Positions 16,620-28,006 of a stretch of DNA of 64,000 nucleotides are shown here, piece by piece. The notes beneath the pieces were generated by a model, which was not told the origin of the DNA, did no database searches, and was given only the letters and a program-made list of their open reading frames with translations. Every line of letters begins with the position of its first letter. Within the stretch, counting starts at the first letter, position 1. The position numbers and the translations under genes are program-made. The DNA is from Pseudooceanicola onchidii (GTDB lineage Bacteria; Pseudomonadota; Alphaproteobacteria; Rhodobacterales; Rhodobacteraceae). The stretch spans positions 682,001 to 746,000 of the forward strand of contig NZ_SPUW01000001.1 of assembly GCF_004959925.1 (NCBI RefSeq), in the 5' to 3' direction.

Positions 16620-18026
16620 ATGATCCCGGTGCGCGGTGTGGAAGGGCAGAAGATTGCGGTGCTGGGGCTGGGGCGGTCCGGCCTGATTGCCGCACGGGCG
16701 CTGCGGGCCGGCGGCGCGGAGCCGATCTGCTGGGACGACAACCCCGCCGCCCGCGACAAGGCCGAGGCCGAGGGGTTCCTCACCGCCGATCTCTCCAAGC
16801 CTGCCGGGATGGAGGGCGTGGCCGCCCTGATCGTCAGCCCCGGCATCCCGCATCTTTACCCCGATCCCAATCCGGTGATCCGGCTGGCCTGGGACCAGGG
16901 CGTGCCGGTCGACAATGACATCGGGCTTTTCTTCCGCTCGCTCGGTGGTGCGGACTGGGACGATTTCGACAGCCAGCCCAAGGTCGTGGCGGTCACCGGG
17001 TCGAACGGGAAATCGACGACCTCGGCCCTGATCCACCATATCTGCGTCACCGCCGGGCGATCGGCGCAACTGGCCGGCAATATCGGGCGTGGCGTGCTGG
17101 ACATCGATCCGCCCGAAGATGGCGGCGTCGTGGTGTTGGAACTGTCGTCCTACCAGACCGACCTGGCGCGGGCGCTGACGCCGGATGTGGCCATATTCAC
17201 GAACCTTTCGCCGGATCACCTTGACCGGCATGCGGGCCTGGGCGGCTATTTCGCGGCCAAGCGTCGGCTGTTTGCCGAAGGCGGACCGGACCGCGCCGTG
17301 ATTGGCGTGGACGAGGACGAGGGGCTGTATCTGGCCAACCAGCTGTCCGAAGGGGCGGTGGATGATCGGGTGATCCGTGTGTCGTCCGGGCGCAAGCTGG
17401 CAGGGCCGGGTTGGCTGGTCTATGCGCGCAAGGGCTTCCTGACCGAATGGCGCAAGGGCAAGCAGGTCGGCGCGATCGATCTGCGGGGCATCACCGGTCT
17501 GCCCGGTGCCCACAACCACCAGAATGCCTGCGCTGCCTATGCCGCATGTCGCGCGCTCGGGCTGGCGCCGCGCGTGATCGAAGCCGCCTTCCACAGCTTT
17601 GCAGGCCTGCCGCACCGGAGCCAGACCGTGGCCGAACATCATGGTGTCCGTTTCGTAAATGACAGTAAGGCGACGAATGTGGATGCTGCCGCAAAGGCCC
17701 TTGGCGCCTTTGAAAACATCCGGTGGATCTGCGGCGGGCTTGAGAAGGAGGGGGGGCTGGATGACCTGCTGCCTGCCACCGGCTCCGTGCGCCGGGCCTA
17801 TGTCATCGGGCGTGAGGCCGCGCAATTTGCCGTAAAGCTGCGGGGGGTCGACGCAGAGGTCTGCACCGACATGGCCACCGCCGTCGCACGCGCTGCCGAG
17901 GATGCCGAGGCGGGGGATACGGTCCTTCTGGCTCCGGCTGCAGCATCATTTGACCAGTACGACAGCTTTGAGCGGCGTGGAGAGGATTTCGTGGCCCGGG
18001 TAAACGCATTGATCGCCGAAGGGTAG
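16620..18026 (+). CDS. murD: UDP-MurNAc-L-Ala:D-Glu ligase MurD
   Basis: Cytoplasmic Mur ligase of 468 residues that adds D-glutamate to UDP-MurNAc-L-Ala. N-terminal Rossmann fold [19 protein letters not shown]-loop [39 protein letters not shown], and C-terminal [17 protein letters not shown]. The start at 16620 is the first methionine of the homologous region; the open frame extends upstream into mraY but that is only read-through. It is the last gene of the first dcw block; the next gene is on the opposite strand. Confidence 0.95.
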   Translation: MIPVRGVEGQKIAVLGLGRSGLIAARALRAGGAEPICWDDNPAARDKAEAEGFLTADLSKPAGMEGVAALIVSPGIPHLYPDPNPVIRLAWDQGVPVDNDIGLFFRSLGGADWDDFDSQPKVVAVTGSNGKSTTSALIHHICVTAGRSAQLAGNIGRGVLDIDPPEDGGVVVLELSSYQTDLARALTPDVAIFTNLSPDHLDRHAGLGGYFAAKRRLFAEGGPDRAVIGVDEDEGLYLANQLSEGAVDDRVIRVSSGRKLAGPGWLVYARKGFLTEWRKGKQVGAIDLRGITGLPGAHNHQNACAAYAACRALGLAPRVIEAAFHSFAGLPHRSQTVAEHHGVRFVNDSKATNVDAAAKALGAFENIRWICGGLEKEGGLDDLLPATGSVRRAYVIGREAAQFAVKLRGVDAEVCTDMATAVARAAEDAEAGDTVLLAPAAASFDQYDSFERRGEDFVARVNALIAEG

Positions 18027-18119
18027 CTCAAGTTTCCTTATCCTGCTGCGACCAATTGCTGGGCGTTGGTTCGAATACTGACGCAAAGATTCCCATTTTG
18101 AGTCAATTTGACGAATAAG

Positions 18120-18135
18120 CGGGCCAAAAGGCCCG
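18120..18135. terminator. hairpin between convergent murD and flavoprotein gene
   Basis: CGGGCC-AAAA-GGCCCG, perfect 6-bp stem, in the 160-base convergent gap. No T-run follows on either strand, so termination by this stem alone is uncertain. Confidence 0.4.
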
Positions 18136-18186
18136 GCGCCGGGGTGGTCGCATGAGTAACGCCATGCAAGCCGCTGAGAACGAAGA

Positions 18187-19356
18187 CTAAACCGCGCGGA
18201 TCGCCCGCGCTGCTGCCATGGCCGACGCCCAGGCCCACTGGAAGTTGTAGCCGCCCAACCAGCCCGTCACGTCGACACATTCGCCGATGAAATAGAGGCC
18301 CGGCTGCGCCTTGGCTTCCATCGTCTTGCTCGACAGCGCATCGGTGGATACGCCGCCAAGCGTAACCTCGGCGGTGCGGTAGCCTTCGGTGCCGCCCGGC
18401 ACGACCTGCCAGTGGTGCAACCGATCGGCGACCTCTCGCAGGACCGCGTCGGACATGTCGGCCAGGTTGCCGGTCAGCCCCGTTTCCTCGACCAGTGCGT
18501 CGGCCAGGCGGGCCGGGATCAGCGCGGACAGGGCACGGGCCAGGCCGCGGCGGCCGGCCTCGGACCGGGCCGCGCGCAGGGCGTCGAAGGCCGACGCAGC
18601 AGGGAGCAGGTCGATGCGCACGGCCTCTCCCTCGCGCCAGTAGGAGCTGACCTGCAGCATCGACGGACCCGACAACCCCCGGTGCGTGAAAAGCAGCGCC
18701 TCGGCGAATTCGGGGCCGGTCTGGGCGCCTGCGTTGACGAGCAAGGCCACGCCGGCCAGTGGCGCAAATCGCCCCTCGGGGAAGGTGAAGGGTACAAGAC
18801 CCGCGCGCGTCTCGACCAGATCCAGCCCGAATTGCCGTGCGATATCATAGGCCAGGCCCGTCGCGCCCATCTTGGGGATCGACTTGCCGCCGGTGGCCAC
18901 GACCAGCGATCGCGCCGTCACCACGCCCGAGGACAGGGCCACGCGATAACCGCCCGGCACCGCCTCCACGCCCGCGACCGACGTGGAGAGCCGAAGCTCG
19001 GCCCCCGCATCCGCGACCATGCCCGTCAGCATCGACACGATCTGCATGGCGCTGTCGTCGCAAAAAAGCTGCCCAAGCGTTTTCTCATGCCAGGCAATGC
19101 CATGGTCCGACACCAGCGACACGAAATCCCAAGGGCCATAGCCCGCCAGGGCGGATTTGACGAAGTGCCTGTTCTGCGACAGGAAATTGCCTGGCTCACA
19201 GCCCGTGTTGGTAAAGTTGCACCGCCCGCCGCCGGAAATCCGGATCTTTTCCCCGGCCTTCTTCGCATGATCCACGATCAGCACCCGCCCGCCGCAATGC
19301 GCGGCGCACATCAGGCCGGCCGCCCCGGCGCCAAGGATGATCGTGTCAAACTCCAT
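18187..19356 (-). CDS. BaiN/HI0933-family flavoprotein (NAD(P)/FAD oxidoreductase)
   Basis: A 389-residue FAD protein of unknown substrate. Dinucleotide-binding motif IILGAGAAGLMCAAHC at the N-terminus, then the family mark EKIRISGGGRCNFTNTG, VATGGKSIPKMGATGLAYDIARQFG, and the C-terminal FAD loop ECVDVTGWLGGYNFQWAWASA. The last block resembles the TIGR03862 branch (PP_4765-like). The start MEFDTI at 19356 begins the Rossmann fold; an upstream in-frame ATG would add 17 residues. It is inverted within the dcw cluster, converging on murD and divergent from ftsW, so ftsW probably needs its own promoter in the 138-base divergent gap. Confidence 0.85.
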   Translation of the reverse strand: MEFDTIILGAGAAGLMCAAHCGGRVLIVDHAKKAGEKIRISGGGRCNFTNTGCEPGNFLSQNRHFVKSALAGYGPWDFVSLVSDHGIAWHEKTLGQLFCDDSAMQIVSMLTGMVADAGAELRLSTSVAGVEAVPGGYRVALSSGVVTARSLVVATGGKSIPKMGATGLAYDIARQFGLDLVETRAGLVPFTFPEGRFAPLAGVALLVNAGAQTGPEFAEALLFTHRGLSGPSMLQVSSYWREGEAVRIDLLPAASAFDALRAARSEAGRRGLARALSALIPARLADALVEETGLTGNLADMSDAVLREVADRLHHWQVVPGGTEGYRTAEVTLGGVSTDALSSKTMEAKAQPGLYFIGECVDVTGWLGGYNFQWAWASAMAAARAIRAV

Positions 19357-19494
19357 CCCCCGCCCATGCCGCAAACCGGCAGCCAGCGCAACGCGGGCGG
19401 CGTGCATTCAGACTGGCCAGAGCGGCAAAAATTGGCTAAACTATGGCATCAGACCCCGAAAAACGGGGCGGACAGAGGCAGAAGGCAGTGTCCA

Positions 19495-20661
19495 ATGACA
19501 GAGATGGTGTATGGCGCGCTCCCCGTCCCGGACGGAGAGCCGATCCTTCCCAAGTGGTGGCGGACGATCGATCGTTGGTCACTCTTCACGATCATTATCC
19601 TTTTTGCGATCGGCCTGCTTCTGGGGCTTGCGGCTTCTCCGCCGCTGGCTGAGCGCAACGGCTATCCGCCCTTCCACTACGTGACGCGGCAGGCCTTTTT
19701 CGGCACGCTGGCGATGATCGCGATGATCGTGACCTCGATCATGACGCCGCAATCGGTGCGCCGCCTGTCGGTGCTGGGGTTCATGGTGGCCTTCGCCGCC
19801 ATCGCCCTGCTGCCGGTCTTCGGCACCGACTTCGGCAAGGGCGCGACGCGGTGGTATTCGCTCGGGTTCGCGTCGCTCCAGCCGTCGGAATTCCTCAAAC
19901 CCGTCTTCATGGTCGTCACCGCCTGGCTGCTGGCGGCCGCGCAGGACCTGAACGGGCCTCCGGGGCGGCTCTGGTCCTTCATGTTGATGACGATCATCGT
20001 CGGCTTTCTGGCCGCGCAGCCAGACTTCGGACAGGCCAGCCTGGTGCTGTTTGGCTGGGGCGTGATGTATTTCGTCGCCGGTGCGTCGCTGAAGCTGCTG
20101 CTGGCCATGGCCGGGGGCGTCGTGATCTTCGGCGTCATGGCCTACAACAGCTCGGAACACTTCGCGCGGCGGATCGACGGCTTCCTGACCTCGGAAATCG
20201 ACCCGACCACGCAGATCGGCTATGCCACGAACGCCATCCGCGAAGGCGGTCTGTTCGGCGTCGGCGTCGGCCAGGGCGAGGTCAAGATGTCGCTGCCCGA
20301 TGCGCACACCGACTTCATCATCGCCGTCGCGGCCGAGGAATACGGCCTTGTCCTCGTCGCGGTCATCATCCTGCTGTACCTGAGCCTTGTGCTTCGCTCC
20401 CTGCTGCGGCTGACGCGCGAACGCGATCCCTTTGTCCGCCTGGCGGGCGTGGGGCTGGCCGCGACATTCGGCGTGCAGGCGATGATCAACCTTGGTGTTG
20501 CGGTGCGTCTGCTGCCCTCGAAGGGGATGACGCTGCCCTTCATTTCCTACGGCGGGTCGTCAGTCATCGCCTCGGGAATCGCCGTCGGCATGCTGCTGGC
20601 GCTGACCCGCAGCCGTCCGCAGGGCGAGATCACCGACCTTCTGTCAGGACGAAGCCGATGA
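19495..20661 (+). CDS. ftsW: peptidoglycan glycosyltransferase FtsW
   Basis: SEDS-family polymerase of septal glycan, 388 residues, partner of FtsI. About ten membrane segments begin with [24 protein letters not shown] marks include [23 protein letters not shown] (with the conserved QPSE), [19 protein letters not shown], the large periplasmic loop with [17 protein letters not shown], and [19 protein letters not shown]. It overlaps murG by ATGA. The ATG at 19495 is the first in the homologous region. Confidence 0.95.
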   Translation: MTEMVYGALPVPDGEPILPKWWRTIDRWSLFTIIILFAIGLLLGLAASPPLAERNGYPPFHYVTRQAFFGTLAMIAMIVTSIMTPQSVRRLSVLGFMVAFAAIALLPVFGTDFGKGATRWYSLGFASLQPSEFLKPVFMVVTAWLLAAAQDLNGPPGRLWSFMLMTIIVGFLAAQPDFGQASLVLFGWGVMYFVAGASLKLLLAMAGGVVIFGVMAYNSSEHFARRIDGFLTSEIDPTTQIGYATNAIREGGLFGVGVGQGEVKMSLPDAHTDFIIAVAAEEYGLVLVAVIILLYLSLVLRSLLRLTRERDPFVRLAGVGLAATFGVQAMINLGVAVRLLPSKGMTLPFISYGGSSVIASGIAVGMLLALTRSRPQGEITDLLSGRSR

Positions 20662-21755
20662 ACCTGTCTGCACCGCTGCTGATCATCGCGGCGGGCGGCA
20701 CCGGGGGGCACATGTTCCCCGCGCAGGCCCTGGCGGAAACCATGCTGGCCCGGGGCTGGCGGGTCAAACTTTCGACCGATGCGCGCGGCGCGCGCTATAC
20801 CGGCGGCTTCCCCCCGGGCGTCGAGATCGAGGTGCTGTCCTCGGCTACCTTCGCGCGCGGCGGCCTGGCGGCCAAGGCCATGGTGCCGTTCCGGATCATC
20901 GGTGGCGTGATCGGGGCCGTGTGGAAGATGCTGCGCGACAAGCCCAGTGTGGTCGTCGGGTTCGGTGGCTATCCCGCGATCCCGGCGATGGCGGCGGCAA
21001 CCATCCTACGACGCCCGCGGATGATCCATGAACAGAACGGCGTGCTGGGCCGGGTGAACCAGATCTTTGCCAAGCGCGTCGATGCGGTGGCCTGCGGCAC
21101 CTGGCCCACGACCCTGCCCGAGGGCGTCGAGGCCGTGCACACCGGCAACCCCGTCCGCGCTGCGGTGCATGACCGGGCGGGCGCCGGGTACATTCCGCCG
21201 GGCGATTACCCGATGTCGATCCTCGTCATCGGCGGATCGCAGGGCGCGCGGATCCTGTCCGATGTCGTGCCACCCGCCATTGCCGCCCTGCCGCCCGAAC
21301 GTCTGCGGCACATCCGTGTCAGCCATCAGGCGCGTGACGAGGACCAGGAGCGCGTGGCCGCGTACTATGCCGAAAACGGCATCGACGCGGATGTCGAACC
21401 CTTCTTCCACGATGTGCCGACCCGGCTCAGTGAGGCACAGCTGGTGATCAGCCGGGCAGGGGCTTCGACCGTGGCGGACCTGACCGTGATCGGCCGTCCG
21501 TCGATCCTTGTGCCGCTGGCCGCCGCGATCCGCGACGAACAGACCGCCAATGCGCGCGGGCTGGTGAATGCCGACGCCGCGATCCTCGTGCCCGAGAAGC
21601 ACTTCGAGGCGCAGACTCTCGCCGAACAGATCGACAGCATCTTGTCGAACCCGCAGGCGGCAGAGCATATGGCGCGCGCGGCCCTGTCGGTCGGACGTCC
21701 CGATGCGGCGGTCGCGCTGGCCGAGATGGTGGAAACCCTCGCCGCCAAGGGGTAA
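20658..21755 (+). CDS. murG: UDP-GlcNAc:lipid I GlcNAc transferase MurG
   Basis: Peripheral inner-membrane GT28 glycosyltransferase of 365 residues that converts lipid I to lipid II. Seen: [19 protein letters not shown] (N-domain glycine loop and catalytic His), [25 protein letters not shown], the donor-site loop [13 protein letters not shown] and [23 protein letters not shown]. Translationally coupled to ftsW. Confidence 0.96.
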   Translation: MNLSAPLLIIAAGGTGGHMFPAQALAETMLARGWRVKLSTDARGARYTGGFPPGVEIEVLSSATFARGGLAAKAMVPFRIIGGVIGAVWKMLRDKPSVVVGFGGYPAIPAMAAATILRRPRMIHEQNGVLGRVNQIFAKRVDAVACGTWPTTLPEGVEAVHTGNPVRAAVHDRAGAGYIPPGDYPMSILVIGGSQGARILSDVVPPAIAALPPERLRHIRVSHQARDEDQERVAAYYAENGIDADVEPFFHDVPTRLSEAQLVISRAGASTVADLTVIGRPSILVPLAAAIRDEQTANARGLVNADAAILVPEKHFEAQTLAEQIDSILSNPQAAEHMARAALSVGRPDAAVALAEMVETLAAKG

Positions 21756-21793
21756 AGGGCGCCATCCGGCGACCGTGAACAAAGGACAGTACC

Positions 21794-23191
<1,398 letters not shown>

Positions 23192-23202
23192 CGGCCTAGC
23201 GT

Positions 23203-23224
23203 GGGGTGGACAGGCGTCCACCCC
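23203..23224 (+). terminator. hairpin after murC
   Basis: GGGGTGGAC-AGGC-GTCCACCCC, a perfect 9-bp stem 12 bases after the murC stop codon. No T-run follows, so it may be an mRNA-end stabiliser or a Rho-type boundary instead. Confidence 0.45.
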
Positions 23225-23305
23225 TGCGATCCCGGTGTTGCAAAATCGACTCTCTTTATGGGCGAGTTCCCGCTGATCGGGTTTTAGGTTTGCCGGTCAC
23301 ATGTT

Positions 23306-23339
23306 GATGATGGACCATCATCCCCATCAAGGGATGGGG
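23306..23339 (+). promoter_or_regulatory. two adjacent perfect inverted repeats before the murC-murB small gene
   Basis: GATGATGG-A-CCATCATC (23306-23322) abuts CCCCATC-AAGG-GATGGGG (23322-23339), 8 bases before the ATG at 23348. The G-rich right arm GGATGGGG is also the only candidate ribosome-binding site, so the second hairpin would hide it; the related arms permit alternative pairing. Confidence 0.5.
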
Positions 23340-23347
23340 CCACTCAC

Positions 23348-23635
23348 ATGTTCTTCCTTCAGACAAACTACTTCTTCATCGTCACGATCCTGTCGTTCCT
23401 GACGGGGCTGTCGGTCTGTTACGCGCTGACCAGCACGCGCATCTGGCCCAAGGGGTTGATCCTGCCGGTCATGGGCGTGCTGATCCTGTTGCAGACCGTC
23501 TATGTTCCGATCCCCGGGTCGGACCTGCTTCTGATCGGGGGCATCGGGGTGATGCTTGTTGCGGGCAGCCTGCTGGGGCTGGGCGCGCGGGTCATCGTGC
23601 GAGCGATCCAAGCGCGTCGGGCACGCTTCGCCTGA
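23348..23635 (+). CDS. small inner-membrane protein between murC and murB
   Basis: A 95-residue hydrophobic protein with three likely membrane segments (about residues 7-27, 37-55 and 58-83) and a basic tail [11 protein letters not shown] that should lie in the cytoplasm. I do not recognise a catalytic motif. Rhodobacterales often carry a small DUF2484 membrane protein at this place, and this may be a divergent relative, but I cannot confirm the family. It is followed by murB after 64 bases. Its place among peptidoglycan genes suggests an envelope role; that is inference. Confidence 0.75.
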   Translation: MFFLQTNYFFIVTILSFLTGLSVCYALTSTRIWPKGLILPVMGVLILLQTVYVPIPGSDLLLIGGIGVMLVAGSLLGLGARVIVRAIQARRARFA

Positions 23636-23699
23636 CACCGCCGGCTGGACGGCGCGGGGCGCGGTTGCTATCCCGGCGCGACGCCGGAAAGGAACTGCC

Positions 23700-24641
23700 A
23701 TGCCCCGCCCAGACCAGATCGAGATCCGCGGCCGCCTGACCGGCGACCGTGCCCTGTCCGACCTGACATGGCTGCGCGTCGGCGGCCCGGCTGACTGGTT
23801 CTTCCAGCCCGCCGACGAAGACGACCTGGCGTATTTCCTGGCCCATCTCGACGCCGACGTGCCCGTGTTTCCCATGGGCGTCGGGTCGAACCTGATCGTG
23901 CGCGACGGCGGGCTGCGCGGCGTGGTGATCCGGCTGGGGCGCGGGTTCAACGCCATCGAAGCAGAAGGCCAACGGGTCACCGCAGGCGCCGCCGCGCTGG
24001 ACGCCCATGTCGCCAGGCGCGCGGCCGAGGCGGGGATCGACCTGACCTTCCTGCGCACAATTCCGGGCTCCATCGGCGGGGCGCTTCGCATGAATGCTGG
24101 CTGCTATGGCAGCTATACCGCCGATCATTTCATCGCCGCCCGAGCCGTGACCCGTGACGGGCAGCAGGTGACGCTGCGCGCGGATGACCTGAACTTCGCC
24201 TATCGCCAGACCGATCTGCCCGAGGGCTGGGTGATCACCCAGGTCACCTTCGAAGGCCCCGCAGGTGATCCCGCCGAACTGGCCGCCCACATGGACGCGC
24301 AGCTGAAAAAGCGTGACGAAACTCAACCCACCAAGGACCGGACCGCCGGGTCGACCTTCCGCAATCCGGCCGGCTTTTCGTCGACCGGGCGCGCGGATGA
24401 CGTACACGACCTCAAGGCCTGGAAGGTCATCGACGACGCCGGGATGCGCGGCGCGCGGCAGGGCGGGGCGCAGATGAGCGAGAAACATTCGAACTTCCTG
24501 ATCAACACCGGCGACGCCACGGCGGCCGACCTTGAAGGATTGGGCGAAGAGGTTCGAAAAAGGGTCTTACAATCCTCGGGTTTGACGCTAGAATGGGAAA
24601 TCATGCGCATCGGAGAATTCGTCCCGTCAGAGGACAGCTGA
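23700..24641 (+). CDS. murB: UDP-N-acetylenolpyruvoylglucosamine reductase MurB
   Basis: FAD/NADPH enzyme of 313 residues reducing UDP-GlcNAc-enolpyruvate to UDP-MurNAc. Seen: [18 protein letters not shown]-binding [33 protein letters not shown], and the catalytic serine region [13 protein letters not shown]. The C-terminal [21 protein letters not shown] is typical of the type without the long E. coli insertion. GGAAAGGAACTGCC precedes the ATG. It is followed by ddl after 72 bases. Confidence 0.95.
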   Translation: MPRPDQIEIRGRLTGDRALSDLTWLRVGGPADWFFQPADEDDLAYFLAHLDADVPVFPMGVGSNLIVRDGGLRGVVIRLGRGFNAIEAEGQRVTAGAAALDAHVARRAAEAGIDLTFLRTIPGSIGGALRMNAGCYGSYTADHFIAARAVTRDGQQVTLRADDLNFAYRQTDLPEGWVITQVTFEGPAGDPAELAAHMDAQLKKRDETQPTKDRTAGSTFRNPAGFSSTGRADDVHDLKAWKVIDDAGMRGARQGGAQMSEKHSNFLINTGDATAADLEGLGEEVRKRVLQSSGLTLEWEIMRIGEFVPSEDS

Positions 24642-24713
24642 GCGCAGGCAGAAAACAGGACCTTCCAGGTCAAAAGCTACTAACAAGGGCGAGAAGCCCG
24701 AATGAGGCGCTAA

Positions 24714-25649
24714 GTGGGTGTGTCGAGCAGGACAACCCTCAAGGTGGCGGTACTGATGGGTGGACCCTCTGCAGAACGCGAGGTGTCTTTATCCACCGGG
24801 CGTGAATGCGCGGCCGCCCTGCGGGGTGAAGGGTATGACGTGGTCGAGGTCGATGCAGGCCCCGATCTTCCTGCGCGCCTGTCCCAGATCGCCCCCGACG
24901 TCGTTTTCAACGCCCTGCATGGCCCCTTCGGTGAAGATGGCTGCGTGCAGGGTATGCTGGAATGGCTGAAGATTCCCTATACGCATTCCGGCGTTCTGGC
25001 CTCGGCCTTGGCCATGGACAAGGAAAAGACCAAGGGCATCTATCGCACCCATGGTCTGCCCGTGGTGGCAAGCCAGCTGGCCAGCAAGGATGAGGTCCGC
25101 GCCCGCCACGTGATGGCGCCGCCCTATGTCGTCAAACCCTACAACGAAGGGTCGTCGGTCGGCGTCTATATCGTGAACGAAGGCGCCAACACGCCGCCCG
25201 CCCTGTCCGACGACATGCCCGACACCGTCATGGTCGAAGCCTTCGCGCCGGGCCGTGAACTGACGGTCTCGGTCATGGGGACGGGCGAGGGCGATCCGGG
25301 CGCGCTTTGCGTCACCGACATCCTGACCGACGGCTGGTACGACTATACCGCGAAATACGCCCCCGGCGGATCGCGCCACGTCTGCCCTGCTGAGATCCCG
25401 TCCGAGATCGAACAGGCCTGCCTCGACTACGCCGTGCGCGCCCATATGGCGCTTGGCTGTCGCGGGGTGAGCCGGACGGATTTCCGTTGGGACGAGGCGC
25501 GCGGGCTCGACGGGTTGATCCTTTTGGAGACGAACACGCAGCCGGGCATGACGCCGACCTCGCTGACGCCGGAACAGGCGCAGGCCCGTGGCTTCAGCTT
25601 TGGCGCCCTGTGCCGTTGGCTGGTGGAGGATGCCTCATGCAGCCGCTGA
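24714..25649 (+). CDS. ddl: D-alanine:D-alanine ligase
   Basis: ATP-grasp enzyme of 311 residues making D-Ala-D-Ala for MurF. Seen: VAVLMGGPSAEREVSLSTG at the N-terminus, YTHSGVLASALAMDKEKTK, VVKPYNEGSSVGVYIV (ATP loop), CRGVSRTDFRWDE and LLETNTQPGMTPTSLTPEQA (Mg-binding, substrate loop). The GTG at 24714 is preferred, with GAGGCG upstream; a second GTG two codons on is possible. It overlaps ftsQ by 13 bases. Confidence 0.94.
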   Translation: MGVSSRTTLKVAVLMGGPSAEREVSLSTGRECAAALRGEGYDVVEVDAGPDLPARLSQIAPDVVFNALHGPFGEDGCVQGMLEWLKIPYTHSGVLASALAMDKEKTKGIYRTHGLPVVASQLASKDEVRARHVMAPPYVVKPYNEGSSVGVYIVNEGANTPPALSDDMPDTVMVEAFAPGRELTVSVMGTGEGDPGALCVTDILTDGWYDYTAKYAPGGSRHVCPAEIPSEIEQACLDYAVRAHMALGCRGVSRTDFRWDEARGLDGLILLETNTQPGMTPTSLTPEQAQARGFSFGALCRWLVEDASCSR

Positions 25650-26563
25650 TCGCCCGCCGCCCCGTCGGTGCCCGGCCCGACCCGGCCGAACGCGCCGCCC
25701 CAAAGCCCAAGGCCGATCCCGCGCCCTCGCGCGCCGCCTACCGGATGCAGCGCCTGATGCTGACCCCGGCCTATCGCCTGACGCTGCGGGTCTTCCTGCC
25801 GTTCCTGATCGGGCTGAGCGCGGTGCTGATCTACATGTCCGACGCTGATCGCAAGGATGCGGTCCTTCTGGGCATTGTCGACCTGCGCAACCAGATCGAA
25901 ACCCGCCCCGAATTCATGGTCAAGCTGATGGCCATCGACGGCGCCTCGGCCGAAACCGAAGGCGATATCCGTGAGATCTCGCAACTCGACTTCCCGGTCT
26001 CGACCTTCGATCTCGATCTCGACACGCTGCGCGAAAACATCATCGGGCTGCCTGCGGTGGCTGCGGCTTCGGTCAGCGTGCGCCAGTTGGGCGTGCTGGA
26101 AATCACTGTGACCGAACGCGAACCGGCGCTGCTGTGGCGGCGCAACGACGGCATCCAGGTGCTGGACAACACCGGCATCATCATCGGCGAACTCGACAGC
26201 CGCACCCTGCGGCCCGACCTGCCGCTGATCGCCGGCTACGGCGCCAACGACCACGTGGAGGAGGCGATGGACCTGCTGCGCGTGATCTCTCCTCTGCATG
26301 ACCGTCTGCGCGGCATTGTCCGCATGGGCGAACGCAGGTGGGACATCGTGCTGGACGGCGATCTGCGGATCATGCTGCCGGCGCACCAGCCCGTTCTGGC
26401 GCTGGAACGGGCGATTGCATTGCACGACGCACAGGACGTGCTGAACCGGGACATCGCGGCGCTGGACCTGCGCCTTGCCGCGCGCCCGACACTTAGAATG
26501 AATGCCGGGGCGCTCGAACGCTGGCGGCAGATCAAGGACATGCGTGTGGAGACGGGCAGATGA
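25637..26563 (+). CDS. ftsQ: cell division protein FtsQ
   Basis: Bitopic divisome scaffold of 308 residues: a cytoplasmic tail rich in Pro/Ala/Arg, one membrane segment (LTLRVFLPFLIGLSAVLIYM, about residues 50-69), a periplasmic POTRA domain and the beta domain with VRQLGVLEITVTEREPALLWRR and IQVLDNTGIIIGELD. The start lies inside ddl, and the end overlaps ftsA by ATGA, so the ddl-ftsQ-ftsA segment is likely one translational unit. Confidence 0.92.
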   Translation: MQPLIARRPVGARPDPAERAAPKPKADPAPSRAAYRMQRLMLTPAYRLTLRVFLPFLIGLSAVLIYMSDADRKDAVLLGIVDLRNQIETRPEFMVKLMAIDGASAETEGDIREISQLDFPVSTFDLDLDTLRENIIGLPAVAAASVSVRQLGVLEITVTEREPALLWRRNDGIQVLDNTGIIIGELDSRTLRPDLPLIAGYGANDHVEEAMDLLRVISPLHDRLRGIVRMGERRWDIVLDGDLRIMLPAHQPVLALERAIALHDAQDVLNRDIAALDLRLAARPTLRMNAGALERWRQIKDMRVETGR

Positions 26564-27894
26564 CGATGCTCTATGAGACTCAGCGGGCGATGCGCAACAT
26601 GCGCAAGGCGGCGATGCAGCGCGGCGTGGTGGCCGTTCTGGACGTCGGCAGCTCCAAGATCGCCTGCCTCGTGCTGCGGATCGACCAGTCCGGCAGCGGG
26701 ATGCGCGACGATATCGGCGGCTCTCTCGCCGGGCAGGTCGGTTTCCGGGTCATCGGCGCGGCCACCACCCGGTCGCGTGGCGTGAACTTCGGTGAAATCG
26801 ACAGCATGCCCGAGGCCGAGCGCGCCATCCGCACCGCCGTTCAGGCCGCGCAGAAGATGGCCAACATCCGCGTCGATCACGTCATCGCCTGCTTCTCGGG
26901 CGCCGACCCGAAGTCCTACGGCCTCTCGGGCGAGATCGAGGTCGAAGGGCAGGCGGTGTCCGAACAGGATATCTCCCGCGTTCTGGCCTCCTGCGACGTG
27001 CCCGACTATGGCGCGCACCGCGAAGTCCTGCACGCCCAGCCCGTGAACTTCGCGCTGGATCACCGATCGGGCCTCAGCGACCCGCGCGGCCAGATCGGCC
27101 ATCACCTGTCGACCGACGTGCACATGCTGACCGTCGATGCGATCGCCGTGCAGAACCTGGCCTACTGTCTGAAACGCTGCGACCTGGAACTGGCGGGCAT
27201 CGCCTCGTCGTCCTATGTCACCGGCGTGTCCTGCCTGGTCGAGGACGAGCAGGAACTGGGCGCGGCCTGCATCGACATGGGCGGCGGCACCACGGGCCTG
27301 TCGATCTTCATGAAAAAGCACATGATCTATGCCGACACGGTGCGGATGGGCGGCGATCACGTGACCTCGGACATCTCGATGGCGCTGCAGATCCCGACCT
27401 CTCATGCCGAACGGATCAAGACCTTCTACGGCGGCGTCGTCGCCACGGGCCGCGACGATCTGGAACGGATCGAGCTGAAGGGCGAGACCGGCGACTGGAA
27501 CCACGACCGGCGCGAAGTTTCGGTGGCCGAGCTGATCGGCATCATGCGCCCCCGCGTCGAGGAAATCCTCGAAGAGGTCCGCCACCGCCTGGACGCCGCG
27601 GGCTTCGATCACCTGCCGAGCCAGCAGATCGTGCTGACCGGCGGCGCCAGCCAGATCCCCGGCCTTGACGGCCTTGCCGCGCGCATCCTCGGCCAGCGCG
27701 TCCGCCTGGGTCGCCCGCTGCGCGTGCATGGTCTGCCACAGGCCGCCACCGGCCCCGGTTTTGCGTCCTCCGTCGGCATGTGCCTCTTTGCGGCGCGTCC
27801 GCAGGACGAAAGCTGGGACTTCGATCTGCCGGTCGAACGCTACCCCTCCAAAAGCCTGCGCCGCGCGGTGCAGTGGTTCAAAGAGAACTGGTGA
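26560..27894 (+). CDS. ftsA: cell division protein FtsA
   Basis: Actin-like ATPase of 444 residues that tethers FtsZ to the membrane. Seen: phosphate-1 loop VAVLDVGSSKIACLVL, the 1C domain (VDHVIACFSGADPKSYG), IDMGGGTTGLSIF (phosphate 2), VTSDISMALQIP, IVLTGGASQIPGLDGLA (adenosine loop) and a C-terminal amphipathic helix (LRRAVQWFKENW) for membrane binding. The N-terminus has an extra basic segment (QRAMRNMRKAAMQRG) common in this order. Between it and ftsZ lies a surface-protein gene, so the usual ftsA-ftsZ adjacency is broken. Confidence 0.95.
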   Translation: MTMLYETQRAMRNMRKAAMQRGVVAVLDVGSSKIACLVLRIDQSGSGMRDDIGGSLAGQVGFRVIGAATTRSRGVNFGEIDSMPEAERAIRTAVQAAQKMANIRVDHVIACFSGADPKSYGLSGEIEVEGQAVSEQDISRVLASCDVPDYGAHREVLHAQPVNFALDHRSGLSDPRGQIGHHLSTDVHMLTVDAIAVQNLAYCLKRCDLELAGIASSSYVTGVSCLVEDEQELGAACIDMGGGTTGLSIFMKKHMIYADTVRMGGDHVTSDISMALQIPTSHAERIKTFYGGVVATGRDDLERIELKGETGDWNHDRREVSVAELIGIMRPRVEEILEEVRHRLDAAGFDHLPSQQIVLTGGASQIPGLDGLAARILGQRVRLGRPLRVHGLPQAATGPGFASSVGMCLFAARPQDESWDFDLPVERYPSKSLRRAVQWFKENW

Positions 27895-28006
27895 TTGGCG
27901 GCGACACCCGCGAATTGACGGGTGCAATTTCCTGCGTGTCGGGTTAGACGGGGCCAAGGTGACACCACCTTGAGCCCGATAAGGCCCATTACTCGAAGGA
28001 ATTAGC

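Noticed and set aside
18063-18084. tRNA T-arm-like hairpin with GGTTCGAATA between murD and the flavoprotein gene
   Set aside because: No acceptor, D or anticodon arm could be found on either side, and no integrase is near, so neither a tRNA nor an attachment site is supported.
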